From Amycolatopsis sp. NBC_00345 (GTDB lineage: Bacteria; Actinomycetota; Actinomycetes; Mycobacteriales; Pseudonocardiaceae), in contig NZ_CP107995.1 in assembly GCF_036116635.1 (NCBI RefSeq), positions 2,790,001 through 2,854,000 of the forward strand: DNA of 64,000 nucleotides, in the 5' to 3' direction. Positions 34,410 through 55,983 of this stretch are shown in pieces; the stretch's first letter is position 1; every line of letters starts with the position of its first letter. Below the pieces are notes generated by a model. The model did not search any database, was not told the DNA's origin, and was given only the letters and a program-made list of their open reading frames with translations. The position numbers and the translations under genes are program-made.

Positions 34410-35476
34410 GGTCGCGCCCGGGAGAAGTGCTGCGCGAGCGTGATCAGCGGCGGGAGCCCGGCGAGGATCCGCTCCGCGCCCAAGCCGAAATCGACCAGGC
34501 ACGCGATTTCATCCACGCCCGCCGCCGCGAAGCGCTCGACCACGTTGCGGCAGCTTTCCGGGGAGCCGATCAGCGATCCGTCGCGCAGGTAGCGGTCGCA
34601 GGTCAGGTCGAGCAGGTCTTCGACGACGTCGTCCGGCAGATCCTCCCCCGGCATGCGGTGACCGCCGCTGATGGTGCCGCCGCCCTTCGCCGCCTTGGTT
34701 TCCAAGGAAACCGCAGACCGGAGGTACTCGCGGAACGGTGTTCTCGTCGTCGCTTTCGCTTCGGCTTCATCGTCGGCCAGGTGGGTGTGCAGCATCAACG
34801 AGACGACACCGGTAGCGGGATCGAGCCCGGTCCCGGCCCGTGCCTCGCGGTACAGCTTGATCTTCTCCGTGAGCTGATCGACGTCCTGCCCGATCAGGTG
34901 CGTCAGGACGTTCGTGCCGCGGGCGCCGGCGTCCACGAACGTCTGCGGGTTGCCCGACGAGGTCAGCCAGATCGGCAGCTCCGGCTGGACCGGCCTGGGG
35001 AACAGGCTCACCGGTACCGGGCGCCCCAGCCCGTTGGGCAGTTCGAGCGCCTCGCCGCGCCACAGCCGCCGCAGGTCGTCGAGCTGCGCCAGCATGACGT
35101 TCCGGCGATCGGCGTAGGCCTCCGGGCTCAGCACGAAGTCGTTGACGTTCCAGCCCGCGCCGAAGGACACCGCGGCCCGGCCGCCGGAGAGATTGTCCAC
35201 AACGGACCACTCTTCGGCCATCCGGACCGTGTTGTGCAGCGGCGAGATCAGGCTGCCGGCGCGCAACTGCAGCGAGTCCGTCTTCATGGCGAGCGCCGCG
35301 CTCGTCAGCGCTGGGTTCGGGAAGACCCCGCCGAACTGGTCGAAGTGCCGTTCCGGCGTCCAGACGGCGCTCAGGCCGCCCTGGTCGGCCAGCTTCGCGG
35401 CGGCGAACATGGTGTCGAAGGTTTCGGAGGCGGCCGCACCATCGGGAGCGGCGAAGAACATGATGCCGAAGCGCAT
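34406..35476 (-). CDS. Luciferase-like monooxygenase of natural-product type
   Basis: About 356 residues, LLM fold: MRFGIMFFAAPDG...FAAAKLADQGGLSAVWTPERHFDQFGGVFPNPA, GGRAAVSFGAGWN, PIWLTSSGNPQTF. This matches the family of luciferase-like monooxygenases found in secondary-metabolite clusters (TIGR04020-type, also fused into NRPS/PKS proteins). They are thought to use reduced flavin to hydroxylate carrier-bound substrates. It follows the exporter gene by 32 bases. The ATG at 35476 has AAGGGA upstream. Confidence 0.88.
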   Translation of the reverse strand: MRFGIMFFAAPDGAAASETFDTMFAAAKLADQGGLSAVWTPERHFDQFGGVFPNPALTSAALAMKTDSLQLRAGSLISPLHNTVRMAEEWSVVDNLSGGRAAVSFGAGWNVNDFVLSPEAYADRRNVMLAQLDDLRRLWRGEALELPNGLGRPVPVSLFPRPVQPELPIWLTSSGNPQTFVDAGARGTNVLTHLIGQDVDQLTEKIKLYREARAGTGLDPATGVVSLMLHTHLADDEAEAKATTRTPFREYLRSAVSLETKAAKGGGTISGGHRMPGEDLPDDVVEDLLDLTCDRYLRDGSLIGSPESCRNVVERFAAAGVDEIACLVDFGLGAERILAGLPPLITLAQHFSRARP

Positions 35477-35508
35477 CGGGATTTCCCTTCGTGGTGGGCG
35501 GGGGCCGG

Positions 35509-36813
35509 TCAGGCGGCGACCGGGTCGGACGGCTGCTTGCCGTCGCCGGGCAGCACCGGCGGGTGACGCAGCGCGGGCACGATGGTGCCCACCAGCGCGA
35601 CCAGCACCAGCCAGCCGAGCATCACCAGCACGGTCGTCGTGCTGCCGTAGAACTGCAGGAGCAGCCCGGCCAGCAGCGGGCTGAGCGGGGTGGCCGACTG
35701 GCTGATGAACCGGCAGGCGCTGTCGACCCGGCCCAGCAGCTCGTCGGGGACGAGCACGATGCGGTAGGTGGAGAGCACCGAGTTCCACAGGGGCGCGGCC
35801 GCGAGCATGAGCCCGAACACGACACCCATCACGACGATGTTGCCCGCGACCAGCAGGATCGGCAGCAGTGCCGCCCACACCCACGGGAACCCGATGACGA
35901 TCCAGGACGCGGGTATCCGGTCGGCCGCCCACGCCGCGGCGAACGACCCGAGCAGCCCGCCCACCGCGGCCACCGTCAGCACGGTGCCGACCAGCGCGGC
36001 CGGCGTGCCGGACTCGTGGCCGATCACGACGAGCAGCGTGGGCATGCCGTTCCCGACGAGGTTCGTGGCCGCGACCATGAGGGCGCTGCCGCGCAGGAAG
36101 GGCTGGCGGACAAGCCAGCGAAGCCCGTCACGCACCCCCGAAATCAGCGACAGCGCCTTCGTGTCCGACACCGGCGCCGACCGGAACCGGGTCTTGATCA
36201 TCGACACGGTGACGTAGGAGACCAGGTACGACAGCGCGTCACCGAGGAACGGCAGCAGCGAGGCGATCGAGAAGAGCGTCCCGCCGATGGGCGGGCCGGC
36301 CAGCATCGCGCCGTATTCACGGCTTTCGTTGCGCGCGGTCGCAGCGCGCAGCTGGGACGCGGGCACGACGTGCCGCAACGCCCCCACCTCCGCCGGTGAG
36401 AACAGCACGGTGGCCGAGCCTTCGATGAGCGCCACGATGATGATGTGCGGGTACGTCAGCCAGCCCGTCGCGAGCCCGCCGACGATGCTGGTGAGAGCGA
36501 CGAACCGGACGAGGTCGCACGTCAGCATGAGGCGCCGGCGGTCCCACCGGTCCGCGAAGAACCCGGCCGGGAGACCGAGCAGCCACTGCGGCACGCCCCG
36601 CGCCGTCGCGACCAGGCCGGCGAGCACGGGCGACCCCGTCAGCGACAGCACCAGCAGCGGGTAGGCGACGTAGGACATCCGGCTGCCCAGCACGGACGCC
36701 AGCTGGCTCACCCAGAGCAGCCTGAAGTCGCGGTTGCGGCTCAGCGGCACCGGGATCTCCGCCGGGCCGGCCGCCTCGGGCGCGGCCGCCGCGGGTTCTT
36801 CGCGAGCGGTCAT
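35509..36813 (-). CDS. MFS exporter of the peptide product
   Basis: 434 residues with about twelve membrane helices. The N-terminal PLSRNRDFRLLWVSQLASVLGSRMSYVAYPLLVLSLTGSP is typical of the EntS/macrolide-efflux-like group of MFS transporters in peptide and siderophore clusters. Its ATG overlaps the stop of the upstream NRPS gene by 4 bases (ATGA), so it belongs to the same operon. It probably exports the product and gives self-protection. No other resistance gene is visible in the cluster. Confidence 0.9.
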   Translation of the reverse strand: MTAREEPAAAAPEAAGPAEIPVPLSRNRDFRLLWVSQLASVLGSRMSYVAYPLLVLSLTGSPVLAGLVATARGVPQWLLGLPAGFFADRWDRRRLMLTCDLVRFVALTSIVGGLATGWLTYPHIIIVALIEGSATVLFSPAEVGALRHVVPASQLRAATARNESREYGAMLAGPPIGGTLFSIASLLPFLGDALSYLVSYVTVSMIKTRFRSAPVSDTKALSLISGVRDGLRWLVRQPFLRGSALMVAATNLVGNGMPTLLVVIGHESGTPAALVGTVLTVAAVGGLLGSFAAAWAADRIPASWIVIGFPWVWAALLPILLVAGNIVVMGVVFGLMLAAAPLWNSVLSTYRIVLVPDELLGRVDSACRFISQSATPLSPLLAGLLLQFYGSTTTVLVMLGWLVLVALVGTIVPALRHPPVLPGDGKQPSDPVAA

Positions 36814-39800
36814 TCCGCCGCCTCCAGCCCGGCCCGGAACACCGAAACCACCTGGGCGAGCTGGGGTTCTTCGAGCACCGACAGGTGCGTGCCCGGCACC
36901 TCCAGCAGCTCGGTGCGCGGCGCGTGCTCGCGCCACGCTTCGAACCAGGGCCACGACCAGTTGCCTTCGGTCGCCTTGAGCACGGTGAGCGGGACGTCGG
37001 CGGGCCGCGGCCGGTAGTTGCGCTTGGCCATGCGGAAGAACCGGTTGCGGCGCAGCACGCTCTCCAGCGCGTCCTTCCCGAGCCCGATCTGCTCCTCCCG
37101 GAAACCGGCCTGCCGCAGCAGTTCCGTCAGCCGGCGCGGGGCGAGGCCGGTCCAATCCGCTTCGGAGATGTCCTCGGCCACGGCGATCATCTCGTCGAGC
37201 AGCCCGTCGAGGAGATGCCGCTGGCGCGTCTCCGGTGCCTGGACGACGGAGTCGACCAAGCCGACCCAGCTCACCTCGGCGCCCCCGCGGATCAGCTGGG
37301 CCGCGGCTTCGTAGGCGACGATCCCGCCGAACGACCAGCCGCACAGCCGGTACGGGCCCGCGGGCTGCCACCGCCGGATCCGCTCGACGTAGACCTCGGC
37401 CATCGCCACCACCTGGTCGGGCGCGGAGGCCGTCACGAGGGACTCGTCGAAGTCGAGCCCGACGAGCGCGAAGTCCGGCTCCAGCGCCCGCGCCAGCGCG
37501 TAGTACCCGGTGACGCTGCCGGTCCCCTCGTGCACGCAGAACAGGGTGCGGTCCCGGGGGCCGGTGTTCAGCGGTACCAGGCCCGGCTCGGCCACCGCCG
37601 GCCGCTCGGCCGCGGCCGGCCCGGCCAATTCGGCCAGCCGGGCGACGGTCCGCGCCTCGAAGACCGCCCGCAGCGGCACCTTGACGTCGTGCCGGGCGCG
37701 CAGGCGGGCGACGACGTGCGCGGCGAGCAGCGAATGCCCGCCGAGGTCGAAGAAGTCGTCGAACACCCCGACCCGGTCGACCCCGAGCACCTCGTGCCAG
37801 ATCCCGGCGATGACCGTTTCCAGCTCGGTGCGCGGGGCCGAGAAGCCCGACCCGAGTTCCGGGCGCGCCGAGTCGGGATCCGGCAGCGCCAGCCGGTCGA
37901 TCTTCCCGTTCGCCGTCTTCGGCAACGCGGGCACGAGCACGAACCGGGACGGGATCATGTACTCCGGCAAGGATTCTTCGAGCGACGCGCGCAGTTGCGA
38001 GACCGCGGTGCCGGTGCCGGTGGGTACGACGTAGGCGACCAGCCGCTGGTCTCCCGGCTCGTCTTCCCTCGCCACGACGACGGCTTCGGCCACGGCCTCC
38101 AGCGCCCGCAGGTGCGTCCCGATCTCGTCGAGCTCGACCCGGAACCCGCGGATCTTGACCTGGTGGTCCGTGCGGCCCAGGTGTTCGAGCACCTGGTGCG
38201 GTCCCCAGCGGCAGAGGTCCCCGGTGCGGTACAGCCGGCCGCCGCCGAAGGGGTTGGGCAGGAAGCGCTCGGCCGTCAGCCCGGGCCGGTGCCAGTAGCC
38301 GCGGCTGACCCCGGCACCGCCGATGTAGAGCTCGCCGGGGACACCCGCCGGGCAGGGCGACATCGCCTCGTCCAGGACGTAGACCTCGGTGCCGGCCATG
38401 GGGCCGCCGACGGGGTAGGTCCACGACGACCCGCCGCCGGCCGGGACCCGGATCCGCGTCGCGGTCATCGTGGTTTCGGTCGGGCCGAACTGGTTGACCA
38501 CCTTGCCCGCGAGCCAGGCGCAATCCGCCAGCCGCTCGGCGTAGAGGTGCTCGCCGCTGCACAGGACGAGGCGGACCGCGGCCAGGCCGGCCTCGGGCAC
38601 CGGCTGCGCGGCCAGCTCGTAGAGCAGGGTGGGCACCACGCTGAGGATCGTGGTCACGCGGTGCCCGGCGAGCAGGGCCACGACCGAGGCCGGGTCCTTG
38701 GCGGCGTCCGGGTCGGTCACCACCAGCTTCGCGCCCGCCGACAGGGCGACGAAGATCTCGCGCACGGAGGCGTCGAAACCCCAGCCGGACAGCGTGATCC
38801 CGGTGTCGGCCGGTCCGATGCCGTACTCGTCCCGCAGGTAGCCGATCCGGGCCAGCGCGTTGCCGTGGGTGGCGACGACACCCTTGGGACGCCCGGTCGA
38901 GCCGGAGGTGTAGACGACGTACGCGGCGTTGCCGGGGTCGATCGCGGCGGGCAGGACCGGCCGTGGCTCCGCCGCGGCGTCGTCCTGGTCGATCAGGAGC
39001 ACTTCGCCCCGGAACCCGGTGAGCACCCCGGCCGCGGTGGCGGCGTCGGTGAGGACCAGCTCGGTGCCGGTGTCGTCGAGGATGAACGACACCCGGTCCT
39101 GCGGCTGGTGCCCGTCGATCGGGACGAACGCCGCCCCGGTCTTCGCCACGGCGAGCGCGCAGATCACGGCTTCCGCACTGCGCGGCAGGCAGATCCCGAC
39201 GAACACCTCCGGGCCGGCACCGCGCTCGCGCAGCCGTGCGGCCAAGGCGTTCGCCCGCCGGTCGACCTCCGCGTACGTCAGCTCGGCTGCGCCCGCCAGC
39301 GCGACGGCATCCGGGCGGGCGGCCGCCTGCTGCTCGAAGAGCCGGTGCAGCCCGGTCACCCCGGCGGGCACGTGGCTGGTCCGGTCGGCGTTGCGGCCGT
39401 GCACCAGGCTTTCGTATTCCGCCTCGGACAACGGGGACAGCTCCGAGAGCCGGGCTTTCGGAGCGGCGACGACGGCCGCGAAGATCCGCTGCACGTGCTC
39501 GCTCAGCCGGTGCACGCGCTCGGCGTCGAACAGGGCCGTGCTGTACCGGATGCCGGCGAGCAGGCCGCCGGGGGTGTCGGCGAAGGCCAGCGTGAGGTCG
39601 AACTTCGCCTGGTTGGTGGTGAAGCCGTGCTCTTCGGCGTGCACGCCCGGCAGCTCCCACTCGCCGGAGGGCACGTTGTTGACCGACAGCATCACCTGGA
39701 ACAGCGGGGTCCTGGCGAAGTCCCGCTCGGGCTGGAGTTCTTCGACGAGCCGTTCGAAGGGCAGGTCCTGGTGCTCGTAGGCGCCCATCGTCACTTCGCG

Positions 39801-42800
39801 CACCCGGTCGAGCAGCTCGGCGAACCGCGGATCACCGCCGAGGTCGGTGCGCAGCACCAGGGTGTTGACGAAGAAGCCGATCATCCCCTCGACCTCACGC
39901 CGGTTGCGCCCGGCGATCGGCGTGCCGACGGCGACGTCGTTCTGGCCCGCATAACGGCCGAGGACGAGCTGGACGCAGGCGAGGATGACCATGAACAGGG
40001 TCGTCCGGTGTTCCCGGGCGAGTCCGCGCAGACCCGCGGCGAGTTCGGCGGGCACGCTGAATTCCAGTGACGCGCCTTCGGTCGAGCGGACCGCGGCGCG
40101 TGGCCGGTCCGTCGGCAGCTGCAGCGGCGGGACGCCGGTGAGCTGGTCGCGCCAGTAGCCGAGCTGCTCGTCGAGTACGTCGCCGCGCAGCCAGTTCCGT
40201 TGCCAGACGGCGAAGTCCGCGTACCGGACCGCGGGAGCGGGTGTTTCGGGCTCGACGCCGTGCAGCGCGGCCCGGTACCCCTCCCCCAGTTCCCGGACGA
40301 GGTTCCGCGCGGACCACGCGTCCATCGCGATGTGGTGGGTGGCGAACAGCAGGACGTGGTCGTCCGCCGCGACCCGGAACAACGCGGTGCGCCAGACCGG
40401 GCCCGCCACCAGGTCGAACGGCTTCGTGGCCAGCGCGCGGATGACGTCGTCGAGTGCTTCGCCGCCGACGTCGATGATCGGGATCCCGACCGGGCCGGCG
40501 GGGTGGATCCGTTGTCCCGCTTCGGTTTCCCCGCCGGCGAACGTGGTCCGCAGCACCTCGTGCCGGGCGATCACCCCGCCGAGCGCGGTTTCCAGGGCCG
40601 CGACGTCGAGGGCGCCGGTCAGCCGCCAGGCCAGCGGGACGATGTATTCGGTACTGCCCGGTTCGAGCTGGTCGAGCAGCCACAGCCGTTGCTGGGCGAA
40701 CGACAGCGGGAAGAGGTCGCCGTCCCCGGCCACCCGCTCGATGGGCGGGATCCGCCGGCCGGTCCGCCGTTCGTCGAGCAGCCGGGCCAGATCCGCCACC
40801 GTCGGGTTCGCGAACAACGCCCGCAACGGCACCTCGGCGCCACCGAGGCGGCTCAGCCGGGACACGACCTGGGTCGCCAGCAGGGAATGCCCGCCCAGCG
40901 CGAAGAAATCGTCGAGCACGCCGATCTCGTCGATCCCGAGCACGTCGGACCAGACGCCGGCGACGAGCTCCTCGGACGGCGTCCGGGGCCGGACCGGACC
41001 GGCCGCCAGGCCGGGCCGGGCACCGCCGGGCGCGGGCAGGCCACGCCGGTCGACCTTGCCGTTGCCGGACAACGGCAACGCCGGCAGGAACACGAACGCG
41101 GCGGGCAGCATGTAGGCGGGCAGCACCGCCGCGACCCACTCGCGGACGTCGGGCTCGGTGAGGTCGCCGTCCGCGACGAGGTAGGCGACCAGCCGGCGGT
41201 CCCCTGGGGTGTCCTCACGCGCGACGACCACCGCTTCGGACACCGCGTCGAGCAACAGCAGGCGCGCCTCGATCTCGCCGAGCTCGACGCGGTACCCGCG
41301 GATCTTCACCTGGTGGTCGGTGCGGCCGAGGAACTCCAGGTCGCCGTCGGGCCGGAAGCGGGCCAGGTCACCGGTGCGGTAGAGCCGCCCGGGACCGAAG
41401 GGGTCGGGCACGAACCGCTCGGCCGTGATACCCGGGCGCCCCAGGTACCCGCGGGCGACGCCGTCACCGCCGATGCAGAGTTCCCCCACGACGCCCACCG
41501 GCACCGGGTTGAGCGCCTCGTCGAGCACGTACATCCGGGTGTTCGCGATCGGGCGCCCGATCGGCACGGGCACCGAGGGGTCGAACCGTTCGTCCGCGAC
41601 GTAGATCGAGCAGCCGACGACGGTCTCGGTCGGGCCGTACTCGTTGATCACCCGGGACTTGGGGGCGATCCGCTGCCAGGCCGCGAGGGTCTCCGGCTTG
41701 ACCTCGTCGGCGCCGACCACGTAGGTCCGGACGGACCCGAGCTGCTCGTCCTCGCCGATCATGCCGCGCAGCAGGTCGAGGTGCCCGGGGGTGATCTTGA
41801 GCAGGCTGAAGTCACCGGGGGCGGCCAGCAGCTCCCGCAGGGAGTCGTGCCCGCGATCGGGCGCGAGCAGGGTGACGTCCTTGCCGCCGATGAGCGGCAG
41901 GAAGAAGTTGGGCATCGAGAGGTCGAAGGCGATCGACCCGAGCATGGGGGCACCGGACGCACCGCCCAGCCCGTAGCCGTCGATGGCCCACCACAGGTAG
42001 TTGACCAGGCCCCGGTGCGCCACCAGGACACCCTTCGGCCGGCCGGTGGAGCCGGAGGTGTACATCACGTAGGCGAGGTTGTCCGCGCGGACGGGCGCGC
42101 CCGGGTCGGTCTCCGGCAGCCCGGCCGCCACGGAGACGTCCGCGTCGAGCACGATGGCCCGGTCCGCGTACTCCGCCGGCAGGTCCGGCCGCGTCCGCGG
42201 TTCCACCAGGACCCGCTCGGCGCCGGTGTCGTCCAGCATGAAGCGCATCCGTTCGGCCGGGTGCCCCGGGTCCAGCGGCACGTAGGCGGCGCCGGACTTG
42301 AGGATGCCGAAGATCCCCACCAGCGCGTTCACCGACGGGCTGACGCAGATCCCGATCCGCTGCTCCGGCCCGGCCCCGAGCCCGCGCAGGTGGTGAGCCA
42401 GCCGGTTGGCCCTGGCGTTCAGCTCGCCGTAGGTCAGCCGCGTGCCGTCGGTGTCCACCACGGCGACCGCGTCCGGAGTACGGGCCGCGCACGCCGCGAA
42501 CAGCTCGTGCACGCAACGGTCGGCGGGGTACTCGGCGTCGGTGGCGTTCCACTCGGTGACGATCCGCCGCCGCTCCTCCGGGGTGAGGATGCCGAGGTCG
42601 CCGACCGCGGTGGCGGGATCCGCGGACAGCCCGAGCAGCAGGGTGCGCAGGTGCCCGGCGAGCAGGGCGGCCCGATGGCTGTCGAACCGCGCCCGGTCGT
42701 AGGTGATCTCCACGCGCAGGAAGTCGCGGACCGCGGCGACGACGCTGAGCGGGTAGCCGTTGCGTTCGCGCGCGCCGACCGGCACGAGTTCCAGGCCGCC

Positions 42801-43879
42801 CGCCGACTGGTCGGCCGTGGTCGCGGCGGGGTAGTTCTCGAACACGAGCAGGCTTTCGAACAGCGGCGTGCCCTGCGGTACCCCGCTGCTGGTCTGCGCG
42901 AGCACGAGCGGTGTGTAGTCGTACTGGCGCAGGCGGAGCTGGGCGTCCTGGACCGACCTCAGCCACTCGCCGACCGGTTTCGCCGGCTCGACGCGCACCC
43001 GCAGCGGCAGCGTGTTGATCATCAGCCCGACCATGGACTCGACCCGTTCGGCTTCCGGCGGCCGGGTGCTCATGGTGGCGCCGAAGACGACGTCACGTTC
43101 GCCGGTGTAGCGGGACAACACCAGCGCCCACGCGCCCTGCAGCACGGTGTTGACGGTGATCCGCTGCGTCCGGGCGAACTCCCGCACCCGGGCGGACTCC
43201 CCGGCGTCGAGCTCCAGTTCGGCCACGTCGAAGCCGGAATCGGTACCCGGCCGGTCCGCGGTGATCTTCGTCGGGGCGGTGAAGTCGGCCAGCTCCCCCT
43301 TCCAGTACCGCTCGGCGGCGGCGGTGTCCTGGGCGCCGAGCCAGCGCAGGAACGAGCGGTACTGCGGCGCGGGCTCCAGCACCACGTGCCGGCCTTCGCT
43401 TTCGGCGCGGTAGAACGTCATGAGGTCGCGCAGCACCAGCCGCACGCTCCAGCCGTCCAGCAGCACGTGGTGGAAGCTGAGCACCATCAGGTGCGCCCGG
43501 TCCGCCTCCCGGAACAGCGTGACCCGCAGCAGCGGCGCCTTGGCCAGCGAGATGCCTTCGCGCCGGTCCTGCGCCAGCCACTCTTCGAGGCCGCCGGACG
43601 GCAACCGGCCGAGCACGGCGAACGGCACCGTCACCGACCGCTCGATCAGCTGGAGCGGACGGTCGACGCCCTGCCAGCGCAGCCGGGCGCGCAGCGCGGT
43701 GTGCCGGGCCACCACCGCCTGCCACGCCCGTTCGAGCGCGGCGGTATCGAGCGTCCCGTCGAACCGGTACAGCAGCTGCTCGAAGTCCACGCCGCCGTCG
43801 GGGTCCAGCAAGCTGTGGAACAGCATCCCCTCCTGCATCGGTGACAGCGGCAGGATGTCTTCCAGCGGCGAGGCCTCCA

Positions 43880-43880
<1 letters not shown>
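36810..43880 (-). CDS. NRPS, two modules plus thioesterase: C-A-T-C-A-T-TE
   Basis: 2356 residues. C1 (1-430) begins LPLSPMQEGMLFHS and has HHVLLDG, the form seen in C domains that accept a D-residue donor. A1 (FDLSMPN near 655) gives code D-L-P-K-V-G-E-V-G-K, close to Asn. T1 is DDFFALGGHSLL near 995. C2 has HHIAMDA. A2 (FDASVRE near 1700) gives D-A-R-S-L-S-Q-M-T-K, with no match I can name. T2 is near 2047. TE (2110-2356) has GWSFGG and a late His (GTHLSV). C1 fits with the upstream NRPS ending in an E domain. Its start overlaps that gene's stop (TGATG). It is the last NRPS of the line and releases the peptide by hydrolysis or cyclisation. Codes were read by hand. Confidence 0.93.
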
Positions 43881-54715
<10,835 letters not shown>

Positions 54716-54740
54716 CGGCTTCCTCCGAAACACGTGACGA

Positions 54741-55688
54741 TCAGGGACGGGCGGGGTACCGGCTGGCTCCGGTGAGCCGGCGGAACTCGGCCGGCTCGAC
54801 GTTCCCGCCGCTGACGACGGCGACCGTGCCCGCCGCGGCCGGCAGCGTGCGGGCCGCGGCGAAGGCGAGGGCACCGGTCGGTTCGACGGTCAGGCCGAGC
54901 AGGGCGAGTTCCCGCATCGCCGCGAGGACTTCGTCCTCACCGACCTCGACGACCTCGTCGACCAGCCGGCGGATGAGCGGGAAGGTGAACTCCCCCGGCG
55001 ACTGGGCGAGCACGCCGTCGCAGAGGGAAACCGGCGGGTCGATCACGATCCGCCGGCCGGCCGCGAGCGACAGCGCGGTGTCGTTGGCCGAGCGTGGCTC
55101 GGCGGCGACCACGCGGACCCGCCTGCCGGAGACCTCCACCGCGGAGGCCACCCCGGCGAGCAGCCCGCCGCCGCCGACCGGGACCACGATCGTCGTGGCC
55201 CCGGCCAGCTGCTCGAGGATCTCGAAGCCCACCGAGGCCTGCCCGGCCACCACCAGCGGGTGGTCGTAGGACGACACGGGGACCGCGCCGGTCGCGGCCG
55301 CGATCTCGGCCACCCGGTCCCCGCGGGCGTTGTTGCCGCCGGCGCACGTGACCACCCGCGCCCCCAGCCGCCGGATCCGGTGCTGCTTGTACGCGCTCGC
55401 CGCGTCGGTCATCACCACCGTGGCGCCGGCCCCCATCCGGGAGGCGGCCCACGCGGTGGCGATGCCGTGGTTTCCGGACGAGCCCACGACGACGGCGTCC
55501 GGCGCGAGGGCGGTGAGCGCGTTGAGCGCGCCGCGCGCCTTGAACGAGCCGGTGACCTGCTCGTTCTCGCATTTGAGGTGGATCCCGGTGTCCGGGTCGG
55601 TCAGGATCGGGGTGCGCCGGACCAGGGGTCCGATGCGGTCACGCGCCGCCAGGCACTGCCGGGCGAACGGCGTTCTCGGTGCGGGCAT
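54741..55688 (-). CDS. PLP fold-II enzyme, threonine dehydratase/serine racemase-like
   Basis: 315 residues. The PLP Lys is in TGSFKARGALNAL, the Asn loop is SSGNHGIATAWAA, and the phosphate-binding loop is VPVGGGGLLAGVA. This is the tryptophan-synthase-beta family branch of threonine dehydratases, serine racemases and hydroxyaspartate ammonia-lyases. It is 25 bases upstream of the NRPS start and 36 bases after MbtH, so it is in the operon. It may make a D- or diamino-type building block, remove an unwanted amino acid, or release ammonia. The reaction cannot be set from sequence; no regulatory ACT domain is present, which argues against biosynthetic IlvA. Confidence 0.85.
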   Translation of the reverse strand: MPAPRTPFARQCLAARDRIGPLVRRTPILTDPDTGIHLKCENEQVTGSFKARGALNALTALAPDAVVVGSSGNHGIATAWAASRMGAGATVVMTDAASAYKQHRIRRLGARVVTCAGGNNARGDRVAEIAAATGAVPVSSYDHPLVVAGQASVGFEILEQLAGATTIVVPVGGGGLLAGVASAVEVSGRRVRVVAAEPRSANDTALSLAAGRRIVIDPPVSLCDGVLAQSPGEFTFPLIRRLVDEVVEVGEDEVLAAMRELALLGLTVEPTGALAFAAARTLPAAAGTVAVVSGGNVEPAEFRRLTGASRYPARP

Positions 55689-55723
55689 GCTTCCTCGGAT
55701 GGCCTCGTGCCGGGGTGATCTGG

Positions 55724-55948
55724 TCAGTTCCCGGCCGCCTGCCGGTCCATGAACGTGCGCAGGCTCAGCGGGCGCATGTCGGCCCAGACGCGCTCGATGT
55801 GCGTCAGGCAGTCCTTTTTGGACCCGCGGGTCCCGTCGGGCCGCCAGCCCTGCGGGATGTCCTTGCCCACGCGCCAGATGGAGTACTGCTCCTCTTCGTT
55901 CACGACGACCTGGTACTCGAATTCGTCTTCCACGGTGTCATTCGGCAT
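55724..55948 (-). CDS. MbtH-like protein
   Basis: 74 residues with the MbtH pattern: EYQVVVNEEEQYSIWRVGKDIPQGWR and the C-terminal DCLTHIERVWADMRPLSLR. It binds NRPS adenylation domains and helps them fold and work. Usual members have Trp-Pro in SxWP; here it is Trp-Arg. Its place just ahead of the PLP enzyme and NRPS genes is typical. Confidence 0.93.
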   Translation of the reverse strand: MPNDTVEDEFEYQVVVNEEEQYSIWRVGKDIPQGWRPDGTRGSKKDCLTHIERVWADMRPLSLRTFMDRQAAGN

Positions 55949-55983
55949 GGTTGTTCCCCGTTTCGGTCGATGGCGCCGGTTCG

